Shown here: positions 28,324-37,814 of the stretch, one piece after another
Layout: the number at the start of each line of letters is the position of its first letter
Numbering within the stretch: position 1 is the stretch's first letter
Assembly (NCBI GenBank): GCA_002238945.1
Contig: MPNI01000002.1
Location: 1-64,000, forward strand
Origin: Proteobacteria bacterium bin106
GTDB taxonomy: Bacteria; Bdellovibrionota_B; Oligoflexia; Oligoflexales; Bin106
Length of the DNA stretch: 64,000 nt
Reading direction: 5' to 3'
Made by a program: the position numbers and the translations under genes
Notes under the pieces: generated by a model
Seen by the model: only the letters and a program-made list of their open reading frames with translations
Database searches by the model: none
Told to the model about the DNA's origin: nothing

Positions 28324-29841
28324 ATGCCATCAGTGCAAAGCGAATATGTCCTTGCAATGGATCTTGGCACAAGTTCTGCCACAGCTGTTTTGTGTTCGCT
28401 TAACACACTTCAGCCAGTCACACAGTATTCTGTGGAACTTCAGCAATCTTACCCCAAGCCTTCATGGGTAGAACAAGACCTTGAACAACTCTGGCAAGCC
28501 ATCACACATGCTAGCAAACAAGCCTTGGCTCAACTTAAAGCACAAGATCCAGCAGCCAATATCGCCTGTATTGGCATCACCAACCAACGAGAAACCCTCT
28601 GTGTATTTGATAAAGAACATGGTAAGCCTTTAGCACCTGCCATTTCTTGGCAATGCAATCGCAGCATAGAACAATGCCAAAACCTCAAAAAAGCTGGCTA
28701 TGCAAAAGATCTACATGCCAAAACAGGACTATCACTCGATCCCTATTTTTCAGGAAGCAAAATCCTTTGGTTAATGGAACATAACCCTGAGATCAAAACA
28801 TTACTCACCTCTCAAAAAGCCTTACTCGGTACTGTGGATACCTATTTGCTTATGCGATTAACACATGGCAAAACCTTTGCCACTGAACCTTCTAATGCCA
28901 GCCGGACATTACTACTGGACCTACAAAAAAACAGTTGGGATGAAGATCTTCTTCAGATATTTTCACTACCATCTATAAACAATTTAGCTGCCATATTACC
29001 GTCTTGTTCTCACTTTGGTAGTACCAAGAATGTGGATGGTCTACCTGATGGCATCCCCATTACAGGCATCCTCGGTGATCAGCAAGCTGCTCTACTCGGA
29101 CAGCAATGCCTCAACCCCCTACAAGCGAAATGCACTTACGGCAGTGGAGCTTTCTTACTCATCAACACCGGTGAAAAACCCACCTTTTCCAAATCAGGAC
29201 TGCTCACAACCATAGCATGGCAAATTGAAGACAAACGCTACTATGCTTTAGAAGGAAGCAGCTTTATAGCCGGTACAGGCATAGATTATCTCAAAGACAG
29301 TTGGCAATTCTTCAAAGATATCAAAGCCACAACAACTACCCTTCAAAATGTCACAGCTTCTCCTCATATGCATTTTGTGCCAGCTTTTTCTGGAGTGGGC
29401 TCGCCCCACTGGAAAGCTAACGCACGAGCAGCTCTATTTGGGCTATCACTGGACACCTCAAAAGCCATGATTATCCGAGCTATGCTCGAAGGGATTGCTT
29501 TCAGCGTTGCTGATCTCATAGAAGCTGCTGAAAGCGATCTGTCTCAATCTTTATCCTCTTTGAGAGTGGATGGTGGTGTCTCTCAAAACGATGCATTGCT
29601 GCAATTTCAAGCCGACATATCCAACATAACCATCACCCGTCCTCAAAAAATAGAAAGCACAGCACTCGGCGCTGCTATGATAGCCACCCATGGCTTTACA
29701 GGAGCTAAAACCATCCATCAACTCCAAAACAACAGCCAAGAAGCGAGCCACTTCAAACCACAGATCAACACAGAGCTCAGAAAACAGCATAGAACAGCAT
29801 GGCAGAAAGCCATGCAAGCATGCCTTTCTGTGAGTTCCTAG
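28324..29841 (+). CDS. glpK: Glycerol kinase
   Basis: FGGY-family kinase converting glycerol to glycerol 3-phosphate with ATP. Motifs: LAMDLGTSSATAVL (phosphate 1), ACIGITNQRETLCVFDKEHG, GILGDQQAALLGQQC (adenosine/phosphate 2 region), CTYGSGAFLLINTG and DGGVSQNDALLQFQADI near the C-terminus. 505 residues from ATG 28324, which has GAGGAAAG just upstream. The frame is open back to 28192 but that part is not GlpK-like. No glpF or glpD is adjacent. Its product could feed the acyltransferases encoded at 44008. Confidence 0.94.
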   Translation: MPSVQSEYVLAMDLGTSSATAVLCSLNTLQPVTQYSVELQQSYPKPSWVEQDLEQLWQAITHASKQALAQLKAQDPAANIACIGITNQRETLCVFDKEHGKPLAPAISWQCNRSIEQCQNLKKAGYAKDLHAKTGLSLDPYFSGSKILWLMEHNPEIKTLLTSQKALLGTVDTYLLMRLTHGKTFATEPSNASRTLLLDLQKNSWDEDLLQIFSLPSINNLAAILPSCSHFGSTKNVDGLPDGIPITGILGDQQAALLGQQCLNPLQAKCTYGSGAFLLINTGEKPTFSKSGLLTTIAWQIEDKRYYALEGSSFIAGTGIDYLKDSWQFFKDIKATTTTLQNVTASPHMHFVPAFSGVGSPHWKANARAALFGLSLDTSKAMIIRAMLEGIAFSVADLIEAAESDLSQSLSSLRVDGGVSQNDALLQFQADISNITITRPQKIESTALGAAMIATHGFTGAKTIHQLQNNSQEASHFKPQINTELRKQHRTAWQKAMQACLSVSS

Positions 29842-29868
29842 CGTATAAAATAAGCTTATAAAATGAGC

Positions 29869-31125
29869 TTATATAGAACTCTCATAATGCTTAAAAACCA
29901 AAGTGGCATTGGCTCCACCAAAGCCAAAAGAGTTGGACATCACCACTTTTGCATCGATCTGGCGAGCTCCATCTTGTACATAATCCAGATCACAGAGAGG
30001 ATCCTTATTCTTCCAATGAATTGTGGGAGGTGCTATTTGATGATACAACGTCAAAACACTAAAGCATCCTTCCACACCACCAGCACCACCCAACAAATGA
30101 CCTGTGGCTCCTTTTGTGGATGAAATAGCCAGTTTATAAGCATGATCAGAAAAAACATCTTTTATAGCCTGAGTTTCATAGGCATCATTCAGTGGCGTTG
30201 ATGTGCCATGAGCATTGATATAATCCACCTGCTCAGGTGCTATGGATGATAATTCAAGAGCCTTATTCATACACCTCCTCGCTCCTTGGCCTTGTGGAGC
30301 TGGTGCTGTCATATGATAAGCATCACCACTCATTCCATAACCAATGATTTCAGCATATATTTTCCCTTGCCGCTTTTGAGCAAGATCTAATCTTTCAAGC
30401 AACAATACTCCAGCTCCCTCTCCTATGACAAAGCCATCACGCTCAGCGTCAAAAGGACGAGAAGCCAAACGAGGATCCTCTTGAGCCGAAAGTGCTTTCA
30501 TATTACCAAAACTCGCTAAAGCTACAGGAGTGATAACACTCTCAGATCCTCCAGCAAGCATGCGATCAGCAAGCCCTTGTTTGATCAACATATAAGCCTC
30601 ACCAATACCATGACTCCCCGAACTACACGCTGTGGTAGTGCAAATATTAGGCCCTTTAAGACCATGAAGATAAGCCACCATACCTGAGGCCATATTAGGA
30701 ATGATCTGAGGAATTAAAAAAGGCGATACTCTAAGAGGCCCTTTTTGTTGATAAACAAGACTGGTACGGTAAAGATGGTCCACTCCTCCCATCCCCACAC
30801 CAATACTCACCCCAAAATCACAGTAATCATCAGCAGATACATCCTCCAACACCCCAGAATCATACAAAGCTTCCCGAGAGGCTACACAAGCAAATTGGAC
30901 AAAACGATCCATGCGTCGCAAAGCTTTTGGAGGTAAAACCGATGTATCAAAATCTTTGACAATGCCCGCAACCTTAGCGCGATAATGTTCACTATAAAGA
31001 TCTGTTAAAGGCGATAAACCATGCTCTCCAGCAAGCAACCGCTGCCAGCTAGGAACCACTCCATCAGCTAAAGGCGTTATAGCACCCAATCCTGTGACCA
31101 CAACCCGCCTACTGGCATCTTTCAT
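29869..31125 (-). CDS. fabF: Beta-ketoacyl-ACP synthase II
   Basis: Condensing enzyme of fatty-acid elongation. Nucleophile Cys167 in TTTACSSGSHG, His in NAHGTSTPLND, second His and Lys in STKGATGHLLGGAGGVE, and the C-terminal NSFGFGGANA loop. 418 residues, complete. It stands alone, without fabD/G/acpP, and is convergent with glpK with only 27 bases between the stops. Confidence 0.95.
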   Translation of the reverse strand: MKDASRRVVVTGLGAITPLADGVVPSWQRLLAGEHGLSPLTDLYSEHYRAKVAGIVKDFDTSVLPPKALRRMDRFVQFACVASREALYDSGVLEDVSADDYCDFGVSIGVGMGGVDHLYRTSLVYQQKGPLRVSPFLIPQIIPNMASGMVAYLHGLKGPNICTTTACSSGSHGIGEAYMLIKQGLADRMLAGGSESVITPVALASFGNMKALSAQEDPRLASRPFDAERDGFVIGEGAGVLLLERLDLAQKRQGKIYAEIIGYGMSGDAYHMTAPAPQGQGARRCMNKALELSSIAPEQVDYINAHGTSTPLNDAYETQAIKDVFSDHAYKLAISSTKGATGHLLGGAGGVEGCFSVLTLYHQIAPPTIHWKNKDPLCDLDYVQDGARQIDAKVVMSNSFGFGGANATLVFKHYESSI

Positions 31126-31224
31126 TGCATTCCCATAATGTGTTTAGATATAAAGACTACCTTACTTCTTCAGAACTTCAGAATTGCCAACAGCATCACC
31201 AAAAACAACAATCCAAAGCCCATT

Positions 31225-32175
31225 ATGAACCACCATGATCAGAAAACATACCATCATTTTATCACCGGAGGTAGTGGGCTTATCGGCACAAGCCTTGTAC
31301 AAAGACTCGCTGAAGCTGGCCATTCAGGAACCATACTTTCCAGAAAATCCTCCTTACCCCCATCAAGCCAGAACACATCTTTTTCCCTATTACAAGGAGA
31401 TATCCGTGATGCATCTTGGTGTAAACATATCAAAGGACATCACACCATTATCAATCTTGCAGGATTTCCCTTATTTCAACACAGATGGAACGCTAAAACC
31501 AAACAACTCATTCAATCCTCACGCATCCAAGGCAGTCACAATATTGCCGACTACGTTCTCTCACAACCCCCCTCTGAAAGATGCAAACATCTTATTCAAG
31601 CATCAGCTGTGGGCTATTATGGCACATCCTTAACCGAAAAATTTGATGAATCATCTCCAGCAGGACATGATTACCTGGCAGACGTTGCACAAAAATGGGA
31701 ACAACAAGCCCTGCGTCTTAAAGGCGCAATAGATAAAGTAACTATTATGCGCATTGGGATCGTTCTGTCCACCCGCGGAGGAATGATCAAAAAAGTTTTA
31801 CCTATTTTTCAAAAAGGCCTAGGAGGACGATTAGGCAGCGGTAAACAATGGGTTTCATGGATTCATATCCACGATCTCACAGCAGCACTCTATCAAGCCT
31901 GCACCGACTCCCACTGGCAAGAAGGCGTTTACAATCTCACCAGCCCCCATCCTGTAACCAATTCCCAACTCACCAAAGCATTAAGCAAACATCTCAAATT
32001 GCCAGCTTTTTTCCCTGTGGCCAAAACTTTTCTCAAAGCTGTGCTTGGTGAAGGAGCAAACTATATCACCCAAGGACAATATGTCATAGCAAGCAAAGAC
32101 GTTCAGCAAAAATTCCATTACCAATACCCTCACATAGATGAGGCCTTAGCACACCTTATCAAAACCAAAAACTAA
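31225..32175 (+). CDS. TIGR01777-type epimerase (extended SDR)
   Basis: NAD(P)-binding Rossmann protein of the YfcH/SDR39U1 group. N-terminal ITGGSGLIGTSLVQRLAEAGH gives the GxxGxxG dinucleotide site; ASAVGYYGT holds the family's Tyr; VTIMRIGIVLSTRGGMIKK and VSWIHIHDL are group signatures. 316 residues from ATG 31225. The upstream part of the frame (from 31138) does not look coding and overlaps the fabF promoter region. The physiological substrate of this family is unknown. Confidence 0.87.
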   Translation: MNHHDQKTYHHFITGGSGLIGTSLVQRLAEAGHSGTILSRKSSLPPSSQNTSFSLLQGDIRDASWCKHIKGHHTIINLAGFPLFQHRWNAKTKQLIQSSRIQGSHNIADYVLSQPPSERCKHLIQASAVGYYGTSLTEKFDESSPAGHDYLADVAQKWEQQALRLKGAIDKVTIMRIGIVLSTRGGMIKKVLPIFQKGLGGRLGSGKQWVSWIHIHDLTAALYQACTDSHWQEGVYNLTSPHPVTNSQLTKALSKHLKLPAFFPVAKTFLKAVLGEGANYITQGQYVIASKDVQQKFHYQYPHIDEALAHLIKTKN

Positions 32176-32244
32176 AACCTCTCACAAGCTCACAAGACCT
32201 TGCTTGCAAGCTATCATCACATGCTGAGATGCCACATGTGATAT

Positions 32245-33801
32245 TTATCCAAGGATGGAATCTTCAAAGGCCGCCAGAGCTGCCTTTGCACCATCACCCA
32301 TGGAAATAATAATCTGTTTATATGGAATGGTTGTGACATCACCCGTAGCATACACCCCTTTCATGGACGTACGATTCTTTTCATCCACCACCACTTCTCC
32401 ATGCTCTGAAAGATCCACCGATCCTTTAAGAAATTGGGAATTAGGAAGCAAGCCAATCTGGACAAAAACAGCAGAGGTTTTCAGCTCTTTTACCTCTTCG
32501 CTGTTACGATCAAGATACCTCACACCAGTGACCATCTTACCATCACCCTCTACCGTACGAAGAGCCACAGAAGTCATAATAGAAGTGTTTTTGCGACCCT
32601 TCAAAACATCCACAAGAACACGATCGGCTTTCAACTCATCACAAAACTCAAAAAGAGTCACGGACTTCACCATCCCCGAAAGATCAATAGCCGCCTCAAC
32701 TCCCGAATTACCCCCTCCCACAACAATCACATCTTTACCTTTAAAGTATGGACCATCACAATGAGGACAATAAGCCACACCTTTACCCAAATACCGTTTC
32801 TCACCTTCAACACCCAACTCACGCCAACGCGCACCAGTGGCAATAATCACCCTAGTGGCTGTCACAACCTCACCACTGGTTAAGGTCAGGATCTTTTTTT
32901 CACTTTGATCACTTACAGATGATAAAGAGCTCACCAAACGATGTTCGAGAATATCCACAGGATATTCTCGCAGATGATTCACCATCTGTCCTGCTAGTTG
33001 AGCTCCTTGGGTATAAATCACAGAAACAAAATTCTCAATACCCTGAGTCTCATTTAACTGTCCTCCTAAAGCCTCAGCAACAATAGCTGTTTTCATACCC
33101 TTGCGTGCTGCATAAATGGCTGCCGAAACCCCCGCAGGACCTCCTCCCACCACCACCATATCGTAAGCTTTTTGCTCAAAAGAAACAGGCTCGCGCTCAA
33201 CAACACCCAAATGCTTTTCAAGCTTTGCTAGCAACTCCGCTAACGTTGCACGACCTGCATGCACCAATGTCGAACCATCATACACAGCAGGTACACTTGA
33301 AGAACCCAAACGCTGAAATTCCTCTTCAGCCATCCCCCCATCAACCATGGTATGACTGATGGATGGATGCAATGAAGCTATAAGATTCATAGCCTGAACA
33401 ATCAAAGGACAATTGCTACAACTCAACGAAATATAGGTGCGAAAATGCCGTTCCCCTTTCAGTGAGCGAATACGCTGTTGAATATGTTCATCAGGCAGTT
33501 GTCCCTTCAAATCCACATGCAAAATAGCCAGTACCAAAGAACTAAACTCATGACCCGTAGGTAAACCACAAAAAGCTATCCCTGTGGGACCATCGTCTCG
33601 ATGTATGGAAAAATACGGCAAATCAGATACTTCTTCACTCAACCGATACTGCACCCGTTCATGGGTTGAAGCTGTCTCAGAAAGAAGCTCCTCAAGCAAA
33701 GATTGATGCTCAGATAAAGAACTTTTTGCCACTAACATCACAGCAGCATCCAACTTGGCAAAATGCTTTCCTAAAGTATCTTTTATTTCACGGGTTAACA
33801 T
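32245..33801 (-). CDS. ahpF: Alkyl hydroperoxide reductase subunit F
   Basis: NADH:peroxiredoxin disulfide reductase that recycles AhpC. The N-terminal tandem thioredoxin-like domain has CSNC at 128-131. The C-terminal thioredoxin-reductase part has FAD motif GGGPAG (219-224), NAD motif VVGGGNSGVEAA and redox pair CPHC (345-348). 518 residues, full length. It lies downstream of ahpC on the same strand. The leader just before the ATG is a 7-bp repeat containing GAGGA four times. A short inverted repeat (ATCACATG/CATGTGAT, 32216-32242) follows the stop. Confidence 0.95.
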   Translation of the reverse strand: MLTREIKDTLGKHFAKLDAAVMLVAKSSLSEHQSLLEELLSETASTHERVQYRLSEEVSDLPYFSIHRDDGPTGIAFCGLPTGHEFSSLVLAILHVDLKGQLPDEHIQQRIRSLKGERHFRTYISLSCSNCPLIVQAMNLIASLHPSISHTMVDGGMAEEEFQRLGSSSVPAVYDGSTLVHAGRATLAELLAKLEKHLGVVEREPVSFEQKAYDMVVVGGGPAGVSAAIYAARKGMKTAIVAEALGGQLNETQGIENFVSVIYTQGAQLAGQMVNHLREYPVDILEHRLVSSLSSVSDQSEKKILTLTSGEVVTATRVIIATGARWRELGVEGEKRYLGKGVAYCPHCDGPYFKGKDVIVVGGGNSGVEAAIDLSGMVKSVTLFEFCDELKADRVLVDVLKGRKNTSIMTSVALRTVEGDGKMVTGVRYLDRNSEEVKELKTSAVFVQIGLLPNSQFLKGSVDLSEHGEVVVDEKNRTSMKGVYATGDVTTIPYKQIIISMGDGAKAALAAFEDSILG

Positions 33802-33813
33802 AAAAAGTTCTTT

Positions 33814-33841
33814 TCCTCATTCCTCATTCCTCATTCCTCAT
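33814..33841. repeat. 7-bp tandem repeat x4 in the ahpF leader
   Basis: Four perfect TCCTCAT units, read on the minus strand as ATGAGGA. They place four Shine-Dalgarno-like GAGGA motifs before the ahpF ATG; the nearest is about 13 bases away. Confidence 0.92.
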
Positions 33842-33880
33842 TTTTTTGTCTCATGCTTTCTTCTCTATCATGATAACACC

Positions 33881-33921
33881 ATAAAAGAGGAGTTCGGTGT
33901 ACAAACACACCTCACTCCTCT
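33881..33921 (-). terminator. Hairpin between ahpC and ahpF
   Basis: Stem AGAGGAGT...GGTGT pairing with ACACC...ACTCCTCT around a 6-base loop, flanked by TTTTAT on the minus strand and GTTTTTTAT on the plus strand. It could attenuate read-through from ahpC to ahpF. Confidence 0.6.
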
Positions 33922-33930
33922 GTTTTTTAT

Positions 33931-33978
33931 ATGTATTTATATGTATTTATATGTATTTATATGTATTTATATGTATTT
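33931..33978. repeat. 10-bp tandem repeat, nearly 5 copies
   Basis: ATGTATTTAT repeated four times plus a partial fifth, between ahpC and ahpF. The period is close to one helical turn. Confidence 0.93.
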
Positions 33979-34049
33979 TTTTGCGTTTTTCTATCTATGT
34001 GTTTTTAAACCTAAGACTGTTCTTTATATATTTTCATACCTTATATATT

Positions 34050-34718
34050 TTATATCTTACCCACAAGGTCAAGACTAGGCTTTAAAGTGGTATCACCAGG
34101 ATTCCATTTTGCCGGACAAACCTCACCTTCATGTTCTGCCACAAATTGAGCTGCCTTGATTTTACGCAATAACTCAGAAGCATTACGCCCAATACCATTA
34201 TCGTGCACTTCAGCAAGCTTAATATATCCTTCAGGATTAGCCACAAACGTACCACGATATGCTAGACCTTCATCTTCAATATAAACTCCCAAAGAGCGTG
34301 ACAAATGACCAGTAGGATCAGCAAGCATAGGGTACTTGATTTTACCAATGGATGGTGAAGTGTCATACCAAGCTTTATGAACAAAATGTGTATCTGTACT
34401 CACAGAATACACCTCTACACCCATCTCCTTAAGTTCATTATAATGATCAGCTAAATCCTCTAACTCTGTGGGGCACACAAATGTGAAATCTGCCGGATAG
34501 AAAAACAACACCGACCACTTGCCCTTCAAATCCTCAGATGTCACTGTCTTAAACTCATTATTCCAAAACGCTTGAGCCTTAAAATCCGGTAGCGGCGTAT
34601 TAATCAACGTCGAACGATATCCCGGATACATATCCGGATACCCATCATAAGCGGCATCATAATTTTCATTGTTATTATAATGTGTGCCCGTGTTCTCACT
34701 CTTATTACTGTAACCCAT
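34050..34718 (-). CDS. ahpC: Peroxiredoxin AhpC
   Basis: Two-Cys peroxiredoxin reducing H2O2 and organic peroxides. Peroxidatic Cys82 in PADFTFVCPTE and resolving Cys in GEVCPAKWNPG near the C-terminus, with SVSTDTHFVHKAW between them. 222 residues from ATG 34718, which has GGAGGG at 8-base spacing; the frame continues 12 codons further upstream without support. The first ~38 residues (Asn/Tyr/Asp-rich, NNNENYDAAYDGYPDMYPGY) are an extension not seen in typical AhpC. Confidence 0.95.
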   Translation of the reverse strand: MGYSNKSENTGTHYNNNENYDAAYDGYPDMYPGYRSTLINTPLPDFKAQAFWNNEFKTVTSEDLKGKWSVLFFYPADFTFVCPTELEDLADHYNELKEMGVEVYSVSTDTHFVHKAWYDTSPSIGKIKYPMLADPTGHLSRSLGVYIEDEGLAYRGTFVANPEGYIKLAEVHDNGIGRNASELLRKIKAAQFVAEHEGEVCPAKWNPGDTTLKPSLDLVGKI

Positions 34719-34916
34719 AATATTCCCTCCAATACAGAAAAAACCCTTAGACAACCACTGAAAACATACCTTCCATAAACATATCTCAAAGCTAGTATCA
34801 AAGCTAGCACTTCAACAAGATAGACACAGGACATACACTCATGTCTCTATCCTTCAAGATAAACCTGAAACATCTATTGTCTAGGTTATCCAGGGGTTTT
34901 TCCACATAAAATCCTG

Positions 34917-35228
34917 CTACTGCTTCATACTCAAACGCGCACAACGCTTCACATCAGCTGTTCCCACAATCTTGCCCTCACGCAAAGCTTTCAGAGCTTT
35001 TTTGTATTGATGCTGCTTAAACACCTGAGTATAGCCGACGTGAACAGAACCACCCCATTGCGAATCTGCACCAAGTAACTGATCCACATAATACTCAGAA
35101 AGAGAAGGCACCTTAAACTTCTGTAAAGCTGTTTTGTCATGACAGACTTTGCTACGAGCAAATGCCTGTGTTGATATCAAAAACATACATAAAACACTAA
35201 GAATACTAACCACATTTCGCTTTTTCAC
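34917..35228 (-). CDS. Small secreted hypothetical protein
   Basis: 103 residues. Signal peptide VKKRNVVSILSVLCMFLISTQAFA with cleavage before RSK. The start is the GTG at 35228, six bases after a perfect GGAGG; the longer ATG frame from 35264 would bury the signal. The mature ~79 residues are basic with two Cys (KVCHDK and VKRCARL) that could form one disulfide. Not recognised. It lies upstream of ahpC on the same strand with a 198-base gap. Confidence 0.7.
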   Translation of the reverse strand: MKKRNVVSILSVLCMFLISTQAFARSKVCHDKTALQKFKVPSLSEYYVDQLLGADSQWGGSVHVGYTQVFKQHQYKKALKALREGKIVGTADVKRCARLSMKQ

Positions 35229-35472
35229 TAGAAACCTCCAACAATCAACATAGAAATAAAACAACCCTTAATCCATCGTTGTTGCAGCAAACAAACCCTA
35301 CCTACCTCAACGCACACTTTCTGAGATAAACACAAAGAAAGAAAAGGAACATCCCGACGAGATATCTCATTTTCTGTAATGGTAAAGATGGGAAAAGATA
35401 GAACGATGCAACACTTGAAGCATCGAACAACCAGGAAAGCACTTAAAAAAAGATGATTTATCAAAAAAAATC

Positions 35473-35520
35473 AAGAACTTAACAAACTCATAAGAACTTA
35501 ACAAACTCATAAGAACTTAG
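35473..35520. repeat. 19-bp tandem repeat x2.5
   Basis: AAGAACTTAACAAACTCAT twice plus AAGAACTTA, just past the mqnE stop codon. Confidence 0.88.
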
Positions 35521-35530
35521 AAAGCTCGCC

Positions 35531-37690
35531 TTATAAGCTCGTTTTGCCGAGTTCATTGATGTGAAGACTGCAACCCACATCTGCAGTGATACGCTCTAAA
35601 GACTCTTTGTCTAAAAAAGTACTCTCCCATACCCCTAAATCATTAGCAGCAACTGCAATATACAATGGAGCAACTTTATCGCCAGGATGCTGACTTGCAC
35701 GCACTCCTTGAGCAAACGATGGAGAGAGCAAAGGAAGATGCAATAAAGGCGCTGATAAAGACACATCCTCTAACCATATACGAGCTAAAGCTAGCATTTG
35801 GATATACTCACTAGGAGTAATAGCACTCCCAGGTGCTGCAATAATCTCCCAAGTCACCCACTTCTGATAACAAGCTGATGCCTTGATCATACCAAGCTGC
35901 TGTAAAAAAGATGCCACATCCAATAAACCATCTTCTGCTGTGGTCAAAAGTAAAGTCAAACGCAACTGCATAGGATAATTTTTCTCTGAACATATCCGCA
36001 CACATTGTAACTGATGAGCCAAAGAAGCACTCTTACCATAAGCTAGTCGTTGCTTCAAATCCCGAGCTGGCAAACACTGACGAATATGACGATCACAAAG
36101 ACAAGCAAATACATCAACAAGCCATGACCTGTCATAACCCTCAAGTGAAGACAGTAACTTTTCCACAGAAAACAACACCACAGAACGATCTTGCCTCTGC
36201 TTAGGAATGTGATCATCCAACCAACTGTTAAGTGTTTGACTCAGTTCTTTACGACTTAAAAAGCCACTCAAGGACACATCACTAGCATCTATACCCAACG
36301 GAACAGAAGAATCTTTTATGACTGCATCTGTGCTAGGCTCTGCTATAACGTCAGTTAATACCTCATAAGAACCTATGGTACGCTTATGTTGATAATGCTT
36401 TTTTAAAACCAGCTCAGATGCACGCATTAAAGAAAACCAAGGCTTTTCTAACAACGCAACCAACTGAGTAGGAAAGGAAGACAGTGTATCACGACTATGC
36501 TGCAAAGGAGGAGCTGCAGGTGGAGCAGAAGAAAGCCATTCATAAAGAGATGTACGTCTTTGAGGGACCTTACCAACTCTTTGGATCATACGATCCAAAT
36601 CTGCTGTGGAAGCATGCATCCCTCCTCTACCACCTGCAGCATGGGATATCTTTTCTTCATAAACCGTTCCATCTAAATCGTTAGCACCAAAATGCAAAGC
36701 CAATTGAGCAATATCCTTACCCAACATAATCCAATAAGCTTTGATATGAGCAAAATTATCCAATACCAAACGCGACAAAGCCATCAAACGTAAATCATCA
36801 CTACCAAGAGTGTAATGACGAATACCCATTTCATTTTGATGCGGTTGAAATGACAGAGGAATAAAAGCATTAAACCCCCCAGTTTCATCTTGCAAATCTC
36901 TTAAGCGCAACATATGAGCAATACGATGCTCAGGAGACTCAATATGACCATAAAGCATGGTGGCATTGGATTTCATACCCATACTATGAGCTGTACGATG
37001 GATATCTAACCAACCATCTGCATCCAGCTTGGCTGTGATCAAAGTACGAATGGCCTCATCAAATATCTCCGCACCACCTCCCGGCATAGAATCCAAACCC
37101 GCTTTACGGAGTTTTAACAAAGTCTCTTTTATAGAAAGACGGGATTTCTTTGCAAGCCAATACACTTCCACTGCCGTAAATCCCTTAATATGGATATGCG
37201 GTACTGCCTCTTTGATAGCCTCTAACATCTGGCAGAAATAATCCAATGACCATCGAGGATGCAATCCCCCCACCACATGAATTTCACAAGCACCATCTGC
37301 TGCCGCTTGAAGAGCTTTATCCACCACTTCTTTAATGGAGTAAGCATAAGCTCCCGTCTCTCCCACACGCTTAGCGTAAGCACAAAACTTACAATCATAA
37401 ACACAGATGTTGGTAGGATTGATATGACGGTTAATATTGTAAAGCACCGAAGAACCATGCTTTTTCTCATTCACCTTACTTGCTAACGTGCCAAGAGATA
37501 ACAAATCATAATGATGGTATAACCACAAAGCATCTTCCATAGATAAACGCTGACCACTCACTATAGATGAGACCAGCTGATCTATATCCCCTTGCTCACA
37601 CAGCAAGGGGATATTTATTGTATCGCTTGTATTGCTTGTATCGCTTGTTGCATTATTTGCAACATTTATAAGAGGCTTGAGCATCACCAT
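35531..37690 (-). CDS. mqnE: Aminofutalosine synthase MqnE fused to a degenerate MqnC-like domain
   Basis: Residues 1-390 are a complete radical-SAM MqnE: [4Fe-4S] motif C96-x3-C100-x2-C103 in NICVYDCKFCAY, HVVGGLHP, MPGGGAEIFDEAIR, TMLYGHIESPEHR, DETGGFNAFIPLSFQP and FGANDLDGTVYEE. It adds the carboxyvinyl group of the MqnA product to the adenosine moiety of SAM in the futalosine menaquinone pathway. Residues about 400-719 look like a second, decayed radical-SAM unit. EYIQMLALARIWLEDV (from 628) and AANDLGVWESTFLDKESLER match the C-terminal barrel of MqnC, but no CxxxCxxC motif is present. Orthologues are usually about 370 residues. mqnD lies upstream on the same strand with a 124-base gap. 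Confidence 0.85.
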   Translation of the reverse strand: MVMLKPLINVANNATSDTSNTSDTINIPLLCEQGDIDQLVSSIVSGQRLSMEDALWLYHHYDLLSLGTLASKVNEKKHGSSVLYNINRHINPTNICVYDCKFCAYAKRVGETGAYAYSIKEVVDKALQAAADGACEIHVVGGLHPRWSLDYFCQMLEAIKEAVPHIHIKGFTAVEVYWLAKKSRLSIKETLLKLRKAGLDSMPGGGAEIFDEAIRTLITAKLDADGWLDIHRTAHSMGMKSNATMLYGHIESPEHRIAHMLRLRDLQDETGGFNAFIPLSFQPHQNEMGIRHYTLGSDDLRLMALSRLVLDNFAHIKAYWIMLGKDIAQLALHFGANDLDGTVYEEKISHAAGGRGGMHASTADLDRMIQRVGKVPQRRTSLYEWLSSAPPAAPPLQHSRDTLSSFPTQLVALLEKPWFSLMRASELVLKKHYQHKRTIGSYEVLTDVIAEPSTDAVIKDSSVPLGIDASDVSLSGFLSRKELSQTLNSWLDDHIPKQRQDRSVVLFSVEKLLSSLEGYDRSWLVDVFACLCDRHIRQCLPARDLKQRLAYGKSASLAHQLQCVRICSEKNYPMQLRLTLLLTTAEDGLLDVASFLQQLGMIKASACYQKWVTWEIIAAPGSAITPSEYIQMLALARIWLEDVSLSAPLLHLPLLSPSFAQGVRASQHPGDKVAPLYIAVAANDLGVWESTFLDKESLERITADVGCSLHINELGKTSL
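37584..37614. promoter_or_regulatory. Perfect 13-bp inverted repeat inside the mqnE 5' coding region
   Basis: ATATCCCCTTGCT - CACAC - AGCAAGGGGATAT, covering about codons 26-36. In mRNA it would be a strong GC-containing stem about 75 bases after the start codon. No T tract. Confidence 0.6.
37621..37647. repeat. 9-bp tandem repeat x3 in mqnE
   Basis: TATCGCTTG/TATTGCTTG/TATCGCTTG, encoding the SDTSNTSDT stretch near the MqnE N-terminus. Confidence 0.8.
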
Positions 37691-37814
37691 AACCCGGGTT
37701 GATAAATGATTTCTGTTCTTTTCATCACGCTTATTTCATTTCTCTTATTTCTTACTCACGAGATATCTAGCTCATTGTCGTATCTAGCTAGATATATCTC
37801 TTTTCAGGTCCTTT

